A DNA stretch of 35,230 nt from Candidatus Binataceae bacterium (GTDB lineage: Bacteria > Desulfobacterota > Binatia > Binatales > Binataceae). The position numbers and the translations under genes are program-made. Below are positions 10,591 through 19,136 of the stretch, one piece after another. The stretch is from NCBI GenBank assembly GCA_024281015.1, contig JAMXLL010000301.1, forward strand, positions 1-35,230, read 5' to 3'. The first letter of the stretch is position 1. The number at the start of each line of letters is the position of its first letter. The notes below the pieces were generated by a model, which saw nothing but the letters and a program-made list of their open reading frames with translations, was not told the origin of the DNA and did no database searches.

Positions 10591-11582
10591 GCCATGACCC
10601 CAATGAAACGCCAGTCGAGTACGTCCTCAGTGCCACCGGCCCGGTCCGCACGCACCCGGGAGCGCAAATGAACCAACCCCCCGTTAGGCAGCGGGTCGGT
10701 TTGTTCAAGCTCGATAGAACTGCGTAGAGTGTCGCCCTCCCGCACTGGCGCCAGATGGTCACAACTGTGCCAGGCGACGATGGTAACGAGATTTGGCAAA
10801 GCTCGCGCGGCTTGTGCCGCGGCCAGTCCGATCGTGTGACCGCCATAGACCAGCCGGCGGCCGCCGCTGGCGGAAGAATCATGGTGAACCATCGCGAGAT
10901 TCAGTATGAGGCGGGCTAGCTCAGGCGCGGACGACACCAAGTCGCCGCCTGCCACTTCCCAGGAAGTCCCGGCCGCCATATCGGTGAAATGGGGGCCGGG
11001 CAGCGCCTCGCGGAAGCGCTCAAGCCGCCAGCCCGAAAGCGCATCTACCATTGTCTGGCGATCCAGCGCCGATGGGATTAGGTCGAGGTCTGCACTATGA
11101 GCGGTCACGCCCGCAGGGTCGCGCAGCGGCAGCATCGCACACCGTGAAAAGTCCAGCACTTGTTCGCCACGCTGATTGCGAGTGCGGACACGCAACACGG
11201 CGAGACCCGTAGCGGCGCGGCCTGGGCGCGAGCGGTTTTGCCGCAAGGCGACGACTTCAGTTGTGGTGTAAAGGGTGTCGCCGATGTTCGGAAAGCGGTG
11301 AAACATGAAGCCGCGGTAGAACAAATTTGCGATTACTCGCCCGGTCAGCAGCGTCGATTGGCCGATTGCTACATCCCACACTAGTCCCGGATGGGCAACT
11401 GGGGTCCCGGCCACACGCCGGCTCAGCTCAGCATCCAGCGATAATCGCAGCCTATCGCCGACAATCGCGGCATGGAGTGCCGCCAAACCATCGGTCAGAG
11501 TCTGCGCAGGCGCGCTGTCAACGATTTGACCGACCTGAAGATCTTCAAAAAACGGGCCGCCAACGATCTGATTTGCCATCAA
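10587..11582 (-). CDS. MaoC family dehydratase, resembling mesaconyl-CoA hydratase-type double-hotdog proteins
   Basis: FFEDLQVGQIVDSAPAQTLTDGLAALHAAIVGDRLRLSLD...HRFPNIGDTLYTTTEVVALRQNRSRPGRAATGLAVLRVRTRNQRGEQVLDFSR. Stop codon overlaps the ATG of the CoA-transferase gene by 4 bp (ATGA). Confidence 0.82.
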   Translation of the reverse strand: MMANQIVGGPFFEDLQVGQIVDSAPAQTLTDGLAALHAAIVGDRLRLSLDAELSRRVAGTPVAHPGLVWDVAIGQSTLLTGRVIANLFYRGFMFHRFPNIGDTLYTTTEVVALRQNRSRPGRAATGLAVLRVRTRNQRGEQVLDFSRCAMLPLRDPAGVTAHSADLDLIPSALDRQTMVDALSGWRLERFREALPGPHFTDMAAGTSWEVAGGDLVSSAPELARLILNLAMVHHDSSASGGRRLVYGGHTIGLAAAQAARALPNLVTIVAWHSCDHLAPVREGDTLRSSIELEQTDPLPNGGLVHLRSRVRADRAGGTEDVLDWRFIGVMA

Positions 11583-11604
11583 ACTACCGCCTGCAAACCG
11601 CCGG

Positions 11605-12570
11605 TCATGGGGTTAGCACGAGCTTGCCAAAGACTCTGGCGGCGACCAAGTCCTCCATCGCCTGCGCTGCCTGCGCCAGCGGGTACGATTTGCTCACTAG
11701 TGCCTTGATTTTGCCCTCGCTGAAGAGACCTGTGAGAATCCGCGCCATCTGCGGTATTGCCGAGCCGGCATTAATCAGGCTCATACCGAGCATCGTCACG
11801 TCCTTCATCAGGGCGGCAAATACCGGAAAACTTGCATCGCCTGCTTTGCCGGTGCCGGTGCCAATCACCACGATTCGCCCACGCGGCGCGACCGCCAGAA
11901 AGTCTTTGGCGAGGTTATCCGCCGCGACATTCTCGATGATTACGTCAACACCTTTATTGTCGGTAAACTTTTGCGCTTCAGCGACGAAGTCCTGCTCTCT
12001 GTAATTTACTGCAGCCTGGGCACCCAAGGCGGCAACCCGCTCGGCTTTCTCGCGAGAGCCGACTGTGGTCATCACGCGCGCGCCGGCCATTCTGGCGAGC
12101 TGTATTGCTGCGACACCGACACCGCCACCGCCGGCGGCAACCAGCACGGTTTCTCCGGATTTTAGCGCGGCCTTGTTATGCAGCGCCTGGTAGGCAGTAT
12201 AGAAAGGAATCGGAATTGCCGCGCCTTCTTCGAACGACAGATTCGCGGGCAGCGGGATGGCCTCGTCGGCGGCCAGACAGGTTCGTTCAGCGTAACCGCC
12301 AGTCAGCGCACGGCCGAAGATCCGCTGACCCTCTTTTACGTTATTCACACCGCCGCCGACCTTTTCGACCTCGCCGCAAACGTCGGTGCCGGGAATGTAT
12401 GGTAGCGGAAGCGACCCGAGCCGGCCCGACAGCCGCACCAGGTCCGCTGGATTGATGCCGGCTGCGCGGACTCGAATCAACACTTGTCCGGGTTGCAACT
12501 GCGGCTCTGGTGCGTCCTCGAGTCTTAACTGCTCGGGTCCGCCGAATTGATGCGCACGCATCGCCTTCAT
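11605..12570 (-). CDS. MDR superfamily zinc-less NADPH:quinone oxidoreductase-like protein
   Basis: MKAMRAHQFGGPEQLRLEDAPEPQLQPGQVLIRVRAAGINPADLVRLSGRLG...PYIPGTDVCGEVEKVG...VLVAAGGGGVGVAAIQLARMAGARVMTTVGS. Confidence 0.92.
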   Translation of the reverse strand: MKAMRAHQFGGPEQLRLEDAPEPQLQPGQVLIRVRAAGINPADLVRLSGRLGSLPLPYIPGTDVCGEVEKVGGGVNNVKEGQRIFGRALTGGYAERTCLAADEAIPLPANLSFEEGAAIPIPFYTAYQALHNKAALKSGETVLVAAGGGGVGVAAIQLARMAGARVMTTVGSREKAERVAALGAQAAVNYREQDFVAEAQKFTDNKGVDVIIENVAADNLAKDFLAVAPRGRIVVIGTGTGKAGDASFPVFAALMKDVTMLGMSLINAGSAIPQMARILTGLFSEGKIKALVSKSYPLAQAAQAMEDLVAARVFGKLVLTP

Positions 12571-12791
12571 AATGGCTCCTCTGACGACCGATCTGTGTTG
12601 CGGCGCTGCTTAAAGAGGGCCTCTGCCACGGCGTGCGGGACCGCTCCCAAGGCTAGGCCGCCGCCACGTGAAAGAGGTAACTGAGACCTCAATGCGCCTT
12701 TCCCCAACGCATTGCAAGCCTTACGATCGAGATGGCGCGGCGGGCCGGCGGCCCATCTCAGTGGCCGGATCTCGTGACCCCTGTCGTCAGT

Positions 12792-14048
12792 TCAGACCCA
12801 TCGAGGCGTTACGTCGTGCGGAATGCCGAAGGCAAGTTTGCCCAACCATCCAAGGCCGTCATGACCGGCGAAAGGCTGATGGATGATTGCCGCCCGCACG
12901 TCACGATACATCTGTTCAAGCGGAGCGGAACGCGATAGCGCCGCTCCCCCCACCAGCCGCATCGCCTCATCCACCACGCTCACTGCTGTCTCCATCACGA
13001 ATTGATGGCACGCGATAATATCCATCATCGGCGGATCAATTCGCACTGCGAGTTCGCTAAGTGACGTCGCCGTCTGCAGCAGTATAGCTCTAGCGGCCCG
13101 CACTCCTATTTCCATCTTTGCCGCCAGGAACTGGTTGCCTGGATAATGGCTCATCGGACGATCAAACGGCACTTGAATACGTTGGTTCGCCCACTCGATT
13201 GCCCAGTCGCGGGCAGCCTGGGCCAAACCAAGATAGCAGGCGTTCGTCGATGGGACCCAACTTGAGAAAATTTTAAGAGTAGTGTCCCAGCTTCGCACCC
13301 GACGCGGCCGCGCGCTTTCTTCGGGTACGAAGACGTTCTCCCAGACGATGTCATGGCTGGATGATGCCCTGATGCTCAGCGTATCCCAGTTGTTTTGCAA
13401 CTTTATGCCGGTTGTATTCCTGGGCAGGTAAAAACCGATTATCATCGGGCCTTTCGCCGGATCATCATAGTGTGCAGTTTCAAATAGTAAATCTGCACAG
13501 GCACATAGCGTGCTGAATCTGCCAAGTCCATTGACGATATAGCCGCCATCGACTCGTTCGGCACGCCGCGTGGTGTCACTCAGGCCGCCGAAGCCGACCG
13601 CGCTGTGCATTCTAGGGTCACTCAGACCACCGCCTATGATGATGCGGTCTTGCGCCACAGATTGGAGGAGGGAACGCACCCGCCCGTCCTTTCGGTTGCT
13701 GGAGCGCCAGAGATCTGCGAGCCAGCCGACGCCGAAGTGATGCATATTGATAGAAATCGCAGTGGGCAGGTCACCACGCGCGAGGCGTTCCTGTGCGAGC
13801 ACGAGATCGAGGATATCGCCGTCACCCCCGCCGAGTTCGGCGGGCACCATGATAGCCGTATAGCCAGAGGCTTTCATGCGCTCGACGTTTTCAAGCGGAA
13901 AACTATTTTCCCGATCATGCTGCGCCACGCGTGTTTTGAAATCCTCGGCGTGCGTCGCAGCCATCTCGATAAACCTGTGCTGGCGTTCAGCCCGATTGGT
14001 CGCCATCGCGGTTGCGTTCCCCCGGTGATAGTTGAAGTTGCGCACCAA
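12792..14048 (-). CDS. Acyl-CoA dehydrogenase family protein
   Basis: ASGYTAIMVPAELGGGDGDILDLVLAQERLARGDLPTAISINMHH...WDTLSIRASSSHDIVWENVFVPEE...AMRLVGGAALSRSAPLEQMYRDVRAAIIHQPF. Start uncertain: a second Met lies at residue 15. Confidence 0.85.
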   Translation of the reverse strand: MVRNFNYHRGNATAMATNRAERQHRFIEMAATHAEDFKTRVAQHDRENSFPLENVERMKASGYTAIMVPAELGGGDGDILDLVLAQERLARGDLPTAISINMHHFGVGWLADLWRSSNRKDGRVRSLLQSVAQDRIIIGGGLSDPRMHSAVGFGGLSDTTRRAERVDGGYIVNGLGRFSTLCACADLLFETAHYDDPAKGPMIIGFYLPRNTTGIKLQNNWDTLSIRASSSHDIVWENVFVPEESARPRRVRSWDTTLKIFSSWVPSTNACYLGLAQAARDWAIEWANQRIQVPFDRPMSHYPGNQFLAAKMEIGVRAARAILLQTATSLSELAVRIDPPMMDIIACHQFVMETAVSVVDEAMRLVGGAALSRSAPLEQMYRDVRAAIIHQPFAGHDGLGWLGKLAFGIPHDVTPRWV

Positions 14049-14304
14049 TTTGCCACGGGCCGGGCAGCGGCGCCAGCGATGGAAATTCGGCAGAATTTAG
14101 ACTGCACAGCTGGAAATCCAGTTGTGCTTCCCCATTCAGCAAAAATATCGGCCTCGTAGCCATCTCGAATTGTTCCGAAACGTCGACCAGCGAAACGCGG
14201 TTAAACGGGCGGGCCCGTCTCTACTGTCGAGTGGTTATTGCCCTCTTCCGCCAATCATCCGGTAAGTGATCGGGCAGCCTTGTGAAACTCGTCAGCTGAG
14301 CTAT

Positions 14305-14511
14305 ATGACTACAGTGGTCAGTTTAAAGGAAATCCAATTAAGAGATGCCAAGGCTGCGCTCTCAGCCATAGTGGACGATGCTCTTCGCGGTGCGCCTTAT
14401 GTCATCACGCGCCATGGCCGCGGCGAAGCGGTGCTTATCTCCTATAAGGAGTGGGAAAAACTGTCACGAGTGCCATCATTCGGCCGCTTGTTGATGTCAG
14501 CACCGTCTTGA
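14305..14511 (+). CDS. Type II antitoxin, Phd/YefM family
   Basis: MTTVVSLKEIQLRDAKAALSAIVDDALRGAPYVITRHGRGEAVLISYKEWEKLSR matches the Phd/YefM pattern. The internal ATG at 14305 fits better than the track start at 14266. Confidence 0.85.
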   Translation: MTTVVSLKEIQLRDAKAALSAIVDDALRGAPYVITRHGRGEAVLISYKEWEKLSRVPSFGRLLMSAPS

Positions 14512-14557
14512 AAAAGATTCCCAAGCGCAATCGCGGCCCAGCGCGACGCCTGCGGCT

Positions 14558-15002
14558 GTGAGCGGTTACCTGGTCGACACTGATGTTATTCCGCGGGTGG
14601 GCCAGCGCGACGGAGTTTTCGCCGTCTCTCGTCCTCTGGATGGACCAACACTCGGACCGTCTCTTCATTTCAACGATAACGGTCGCTGAAATCGCGGATG
14701 GCATTGCGAAGCTGCGCCGCGAGGGAGCACGCGGCAGAGCCGCTGCTTTGACCGGGTGGTTGGACGCGTTGCTCCATCTTTACGGACATCGCGTCTTGCC
14801 GTTTGATGTCGCCGGGGCACGCATAGCCGGCGCGCTGTCGGATCTCGCCCGGAGCAAGGGTCGCAGCCCAGGATTCCCTGACTTGGCGATTGCCGCCACC
14901 GCGGCCGCCCATAGTTTAACGGTGCTGACGGGCAACCTGCACCATTTCGAGCCTTTGAACGTCGCCGCACACAATCCGATGGAATCGCTACCGGCCGATT
15001 AA
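14558..15002 (+). pseudogene. PIN-domain (VapC-like) toxin, apparently disrupted by a single frameshift near 14616-14619
   Basis: GTG at 14558 opens VSGYLVDTDVIPRVGQRDGV, which holds the first PIN Asp, but that frame stops at 14687-14689. The rest (SPSLVLWMDQHSDRLFISTITVAEIADGIAKL...GFPDLAIAATAAAHSLTVLTGNLHHFEPL) is one frame over. Removing one T from TTTT (14616-14619) fuses them into a canonical PIN protein. Confidence 0.75.
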
Positions 15003-15152
15003 GCCATCATCACTCGCCGGTGCCCTATTTCGATAAGAGAGGACCGTGTAGCAGGTGATGTGCTGGAAATTGCAATTCTGCTCCCCCGTTTCAGCAAATT
15101 GCGATAGCCTCGACTGTGAAATGCTCAAGGGAACAGCGTACCGAGCTGATAA

Positions 15153-16133
15153 ATGAATATCACGATTCTCGATGACTATCGCGACACTGTTCGGACGCTC
15201 AACTGCTTCAGCAAAATCGCGCAGAAGAACGTCACGATTTGGAACGACCATACCAAGGATACGGAAATCCTGGCTGACCGGCTGCGCGATACCGAAGTAC
15301 TGGTCCTTATTCGGGAACGCACGCCGGTCCGGGCTGCGCTGCTTGAGCGGCTTCGCAAGCTCCGGCTCATTAGTCATCTCGGACCGTATCCGCATATCGA
15401 AGCTGACGCGTGTACCCATCACGGCGTTATCCTTTCGTCGTTCATCGGAGGCAGTCGGCCATCGTACGCGACGGCAGAGCTGAATTGGGCGCTAATGATC
15501 GCAGCAATGCGGAGGATTCCGCAGGAGATGGCTGCGATGAAGGCCGGCAAATGGCAAGCATGGCCCGTTGGCCTCGGTCTGCGTGGCCGTACCTTAGGGA
15601 TTTTTGGCTATGGCAGAATCGGCGCGGTCGTCGCCGGATATGGCCGGGCGTTCGGAATGAACTTGCTGGTGTGGGGACGTGAAACGTCACTCGCCAAGGC
15701 ACAAACTGATGGCTTTACGATCGCGAGGAGTAAACCGCATTTCTTCGAAGAGTCAGATGTCGTTTCGTTGCAATTGAAGCTTACCGATCAAACACGCGGC
15801 ATCGTCACTGCGGATGATCTGGCTCGGATGAAGCCGACTTCGGTGCTGGTCAACACCAGCAGGGCTGGACTAATCGAGGCAGGGGCACTCGAGCACGCAT
15901 TGCGCCGGGGGCGTCCGGGAATGGCTGCGCTTGATGTTTTTGACGAGGAGCCACTGACTAATACCAAAGATCCGTTGTTGTCGATGGACAACGTGGTCGT
16001 CACGCCGCATCTCGGCTACGTCGAACGCGACAGCCTGGAAGGCATGTTCAATCTCATCTTTGACCAGATTCTCGCCTACGAGCGCGGACAGCCAATCAAT
16101 GTCCAAAATCCCGAGGTGTTGAGAAAACTGTAG
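15153..16133 (+). CDS. D-2-hydroxyacid dehydrogenase family NAD-dependent oxidoreductase
   Basis: [35 protein letters not shown] (NAD-binding), [38 protein letters not shown]: catalytic Arg, Glu and His contexts are all present. Confidence 0.92.
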   Translation: MNITILDDYRDTVRTLNCFSKIAQKNVTIWNDHTKDTEILADRLRDTEVLVLIRERTPVRAALLERLRKLRLISHLGPYPHIEADACTHHGVILSSFIGGSRPSYATAELNWALMIAAMRRIPQEMAAMKAGKWQAWPVGLGLRGRTLGIFGYGRIGAVVAGYGRAFGMNLLVWGRETSLAKAQTDGFTIARSKPHFFEESDVVSLQLKLTDQTRGIVTADDLARMKPTSVLVNTSRAGLIEAGALEHALRRGRPGMAALDVFDEEPLTNTKDPLLSMDNVVVTPHLGYVERDSLEGMFNLIFDQILAYERGQPINVQNPEVLRKL

Positions 16134-16255
16134 CGGCCAGGATGACACGAGCAAAGCTGGTTGTCGGCATTTGATTTGCTCAACTTGCAGATAAGTCCAA
16201 CTGCCCGGCGATCCTCTGGAGCGGGCAGAAACCCATTCTGTGGAAAAGGTTAATT

Positions 16256-16525
16256 ATGGAAGAAAACGTCCAAGTCGGTTTTCAAGTATTTACCGCGGAC
16301 GGCGGGGAAGAGATAGGTGCGGTCCGCAAAGTAGTCCGTGACCGCCGCCTGCTGGTCGTGTACATCGAAAACACTGGCGACTGCGAGATTCCGGCCGCCG
16401 CAATTGCCGCGGTGCATTCCCAGAAGGTAATTCTCAAATGGAATAAGCTGTCGCCGGAGCTTAAGGAAGCTATTCGACGCGCTCACGATGCGGAACTGCC
16501 CGAAGGCGAAGACGCGGAACGCTAG
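16256..16525 (+). CDS. Small hypothetical protein, possibly PRC-barrel/DUF2171-like
   Basis: 89 aa ORF from ATG with upstream aaaggt. EENVQVGFQVFTADGGEEIGAVRKVVRDRRLLVVYIENTG...CEIPAAAIAAVHSQKVILKW resembles small beta-rich PRC-barrel proteins. Confidence 0.65.
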   Translation: MEENVQVGFQVFTADGGEEIGAVRKVVRDRRLLVVYIENTGDCEIPAAAIAAVHSQKVILKWNKLSPELKEAIRRAHDAELPEGEDAER

Positions 16526-16527
16526 AT

Positions 16528-17067
16528 CTATCTCTTGATTTCCCCGCCTTTGTACACCATTTTGCGGCTGGTGAGCCCGCTAGGATCCCACTGGGTCCAA
16601 ATCCCCTCGCGCTTACCGTCGTGATATTGGCCTTCAAGCGCCTTTTGGCCGTTGGCGTACCAACTGATATGGAGTCCGCTTTGCCGCCCGTCTACATAGT
16701 GGTCGATAGAGGCGCGGGCCCCGCCTTCATACCAGAGCGTCCAGTCGCCGTCCTGAACGCCGTTACGATAGCTCCCCTGAATCATCCTGTCGCCGGCGCT
16801 GCTATAAACCGTGAATGGGCCGTCTTTTAGCTCTCGGCCGTTCACGAGTTTCTGACACCAGACCTCGAAGCCTTTCGGCGGCCCCGCGCCCATAAGCTTT
16901 GATCCCGGGGGACATGTGGCTGAAGCTTGAGGATGGTGGCAGGCTGCTAAAGACAGTGCGAGCGACGCTAATATAGCAATCTCAAAAACTGCGCGAGCGG
17001 AGCCATCGTGTGGAAGCAAGGTGCCTAGGCCGTTTTTCCATCGGCACAGGCTGGTTCCTGCAGCCAC
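16528..17067 (-). CDS. Lipoprotein with MORN-variant/YwqK-like repeats
   Basis: Hydrophobic segment with lipobox-like LAAC, then repeated G-x-W-xx-(W/Y)-x-x-(G/N)-G units: VQDGDWTLWYEGGARASIDHYVDGRQSGLHISWYANGQKALEGQYHDGKREGIWTQWDPSG. Start codon uncertain. Confidence 0.78.
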   Translation of the reverse strand: MAAGTSLCRWKNGLGTLLPHDGSARAVFEIAILASLALSLAACHHPQASATCPPGSKLMGAGPPKGFEVWCQKLVNGRELKDGPFTVYSSAGDRMIQGSYRNGVQDGDWTLWYEGGARASIDHYVDGRQSGLHISWYANGQKALEGQYHDGKREGIWTQWDPSGLTSRKMVYKGGEIKR

Positions 17068-17135
17068 GCACGATCACTCCGCCCGCCAAGGCTGAACTAT
17101 TCGCGGAGGTGGAATCCGCTTAACGCCCAGTCCGC

Positions 17136-18827
17136 TCAGCTTTGTCCGGTCGAACCCAGCAGGTTGCCGCCAAGGGTCGGATGGCCAACCGTCTTGTCGC
17201 CGATCACGTTGACCAGCGCAGGCTTGCCTGACTTGAATGCTCGTTCGAGCGCCGGAACGATATCGTCGGGATTCTCGACGTGTTCGCCATGGCATCCCAT
17301 TTCGGCGAAGACCTTATCGTAGCGAACATCCTGGACCATGTTGAACGGGTCGGTCCGATCCTTGAGCAGCGGCATCGATTCGAAACTTGGGCCCCACGAA
17401 CTGTTATTCCACAAGAGGCATACGATCGGTAGTTTGTAACGCGCGGCGGTTTCGAGATCGAAGCCGCCGATGCCAAGTCCGCCGTCACCCATGATGAGCA
17501 CAACTTGAGCGCCCGGGCGAGCAAGCTGAACACCCACGCCCATCCCGAACCCGTGACCGACGGGCGCAAGAGGACCGGCATCGATAACCTGCCCGGGGAA
17601 GCGGCAGACGAAGTTCTGCGACATCCATCCTGATAGCGTGAAACTGTCGATCACCACCGTTGCATTCTTATCCAGCACCGAAACCAGATCCCGGGTGAGC
17701 CGCGCCGGATGGATTGGACGATTATTAAGGAATTTTTTCGCGTTCTCGCTCACTTGGCGTTCGAAGTTGGCCCGGACCTCGCCCAATTCCTTGACCCAGG
17801 TCGACGACCGGTTTTTCGAAAAATCGAGTTTTAGCTCCTTGATGCGGTTGATCATCTGGCGGAGGACCAGCTTAGGATCGCCGACTAGGGGGACCTCCGC
17901 CGGCACCTGCCATCCAATACGATCCGGTGTGGGATCAACCTGAATATACTTGGCCTGGTCACTCCATGTTGGCGGACGGCCAAAATGTTCGCCGCTCCAG
18001 AAACGGAATCCGAGTGTCAGCACGACGTCGGCTCGTCCGGTAAAGGGCTTCTTGAAAGCGCCTCGGATTGCCAGCGGATGCTCCTCGGAAACAGAACCTT
18101 GGCCGGCGCGCCTCGCGTAAACCGGGATGTTGGTCAGCTCCACGAATTCCTTGAGTTCGGGGGCGGCTTGCGACCAGAACAGGCCGTCGCCGCCGGCGAT
18201 CAAAGGACGTTCGGCTCCATGCAGAAGCTCGACCGCGCGATCAATCTTAGCCGGGTCGCCCGCCGATCGGGTGTCGTCGAGCGTGAATCGCATTCCGCCC
18301 CGGCGCTGCTTCGTGTCATCGCCGGAGCCATAGAGAATGTTTTGTGGGATTTCCACCAATGCAACGCCCTGGGGCGGCGTAAGCGCTTCGCGGAAGGCCA
18401 AACGCATATCAAACTCAATCGTGCTCCAGTCGGTGACACGCTTGGTATATTTGGCAAAGCTGCGCACCACATCCGAGCCATAGGCTTCCTGGAAAGAGCC
18501 CTGATGGTCTTCGGTGTTTGGATGTTGACCGGAGACGCAGACTATCGCGCTGTTCGTCATCGCTGCCAGGCATAGCCCGGTAACGGCATTGGTGAGGCCG
18601 CAGCCCGCCGTAACCATGCAGACGCCGACTTCGCCGGTCATCCGCGCGTAACCGTCAGCCGCATAAGCTGTGGCCTGCTCGTGGCGCATGTGAATCAGCT
18701 TGATTTCGTGGTTGCGCAGTTGCGCCAGGATAGGGAACAGATGTCCGCCGTTGATCGCGAAACAATAGCGCGTGCGATTCTCGCGCATAATTCGCGCTAC
18801 TAATTCGCCGCCATCCGCTTTGGCCAT
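17136..18827 (-). CDS. Thiamine diphosphate-dependent enzyme (acetolactate synthase/2-hydroxyacyl-CoA lyase-like)
   Basis: 563 aa. LIHMRHEQATAYAADGYARMTGEVGVCMVTAGCGLTNAVTGL in the N-terminal domain and VVLIMGDGGLGIGGFDLETAARYKLPIVCLLWNNSSWG (ThDP-binding GDG...NN) in the C-terminal domain. Confidence 0.9.
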   Translation of the reverse strand: MAKADGGELVARIMRENRTRYCFAINGGHLFPILAQLRNHEIKLIHMRHEQATAYAADGYARMTGEVGVCMVTAGCGLTNAVTGLCLAAMTNSAIVCVSGQHPNTEDHQGSFQEAYGSDVVRSFAKYTKRVTDWSTIEFDMRLAFREALTPPQGVALVEIPQNILYGSGDDTKQRRGGMRFTLDDTRSAGDPAKIDRAVELLHGAERPLIAGGDGLFWSQAAPELKEFVELTNIPVYARRAGQGSVSEEHPLAIRGAFKKPFTGRADVVLTLGFRFWSGEHFGRPPTWSDQAKYIQVDPTPDRIGWQVPAEVPLVGDPKLVLRQMINRIKELKLDFSKNRSSTWVKELGEVRANFERQVSENAKKFLNNRPIHPARLTRDLVSVLDKNATVVIDSFTLSGWMSQNFVCRFPGQVIDAGPLAPVGHGFGMGVGVQLARPGAQVVLIMGDGGLGIGGFDLETAARYKLPIVCLLWNNSSWGPSFESMPLLKDRTDPFNMVQDVRYDKVFAEMGCHGEHVENPDDIVPALERAFKSGKPALVNVIGDKTVGHPTLGGNLLGSTGQS

Positions 18828-19136
18828 CAGGAGATCCTCCTTGACTACTTGGCGCCGGTCCCGGCAAGCCGCCGGACAACGGTCCGGCCGTGAAGGCGCC
18901 TGTCTTTGGTCCGAATCCTTACATATTTTCTCATGAAGCCAAAACTGCTGGGTTGCCGGTGTGGACGGCGCACAGTATCGGCCTGTCGGTCACCCGTCGG
19001 TGAAATCAGCGATCGCATAAACGCAACGAAAGGAATTGATCCCGCGGGACGGGGCTGTAAACTTGGCCCTTGTGGTTCAGGTAAATAGCCATTTCTAGCG
19101 CAAACCTTGAAACAAAAAAGTCCTGGCAGGGGTTAC

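Noticed and set aside
11327-12004. 225-aa plus-strand ORF
   Set aside because: Antisense to the MDR oxidoreductase and MaoC genes; no domain signal.
13605-14159. 184-aa plus-strand ORF
   Set aside because: Antisense to the acyl-CoA dehydrogenase gene.
17985-18575. 196-aa plus-strand ORF
   Set aside because: Antisense to the ThDP enzyme; no motif support.
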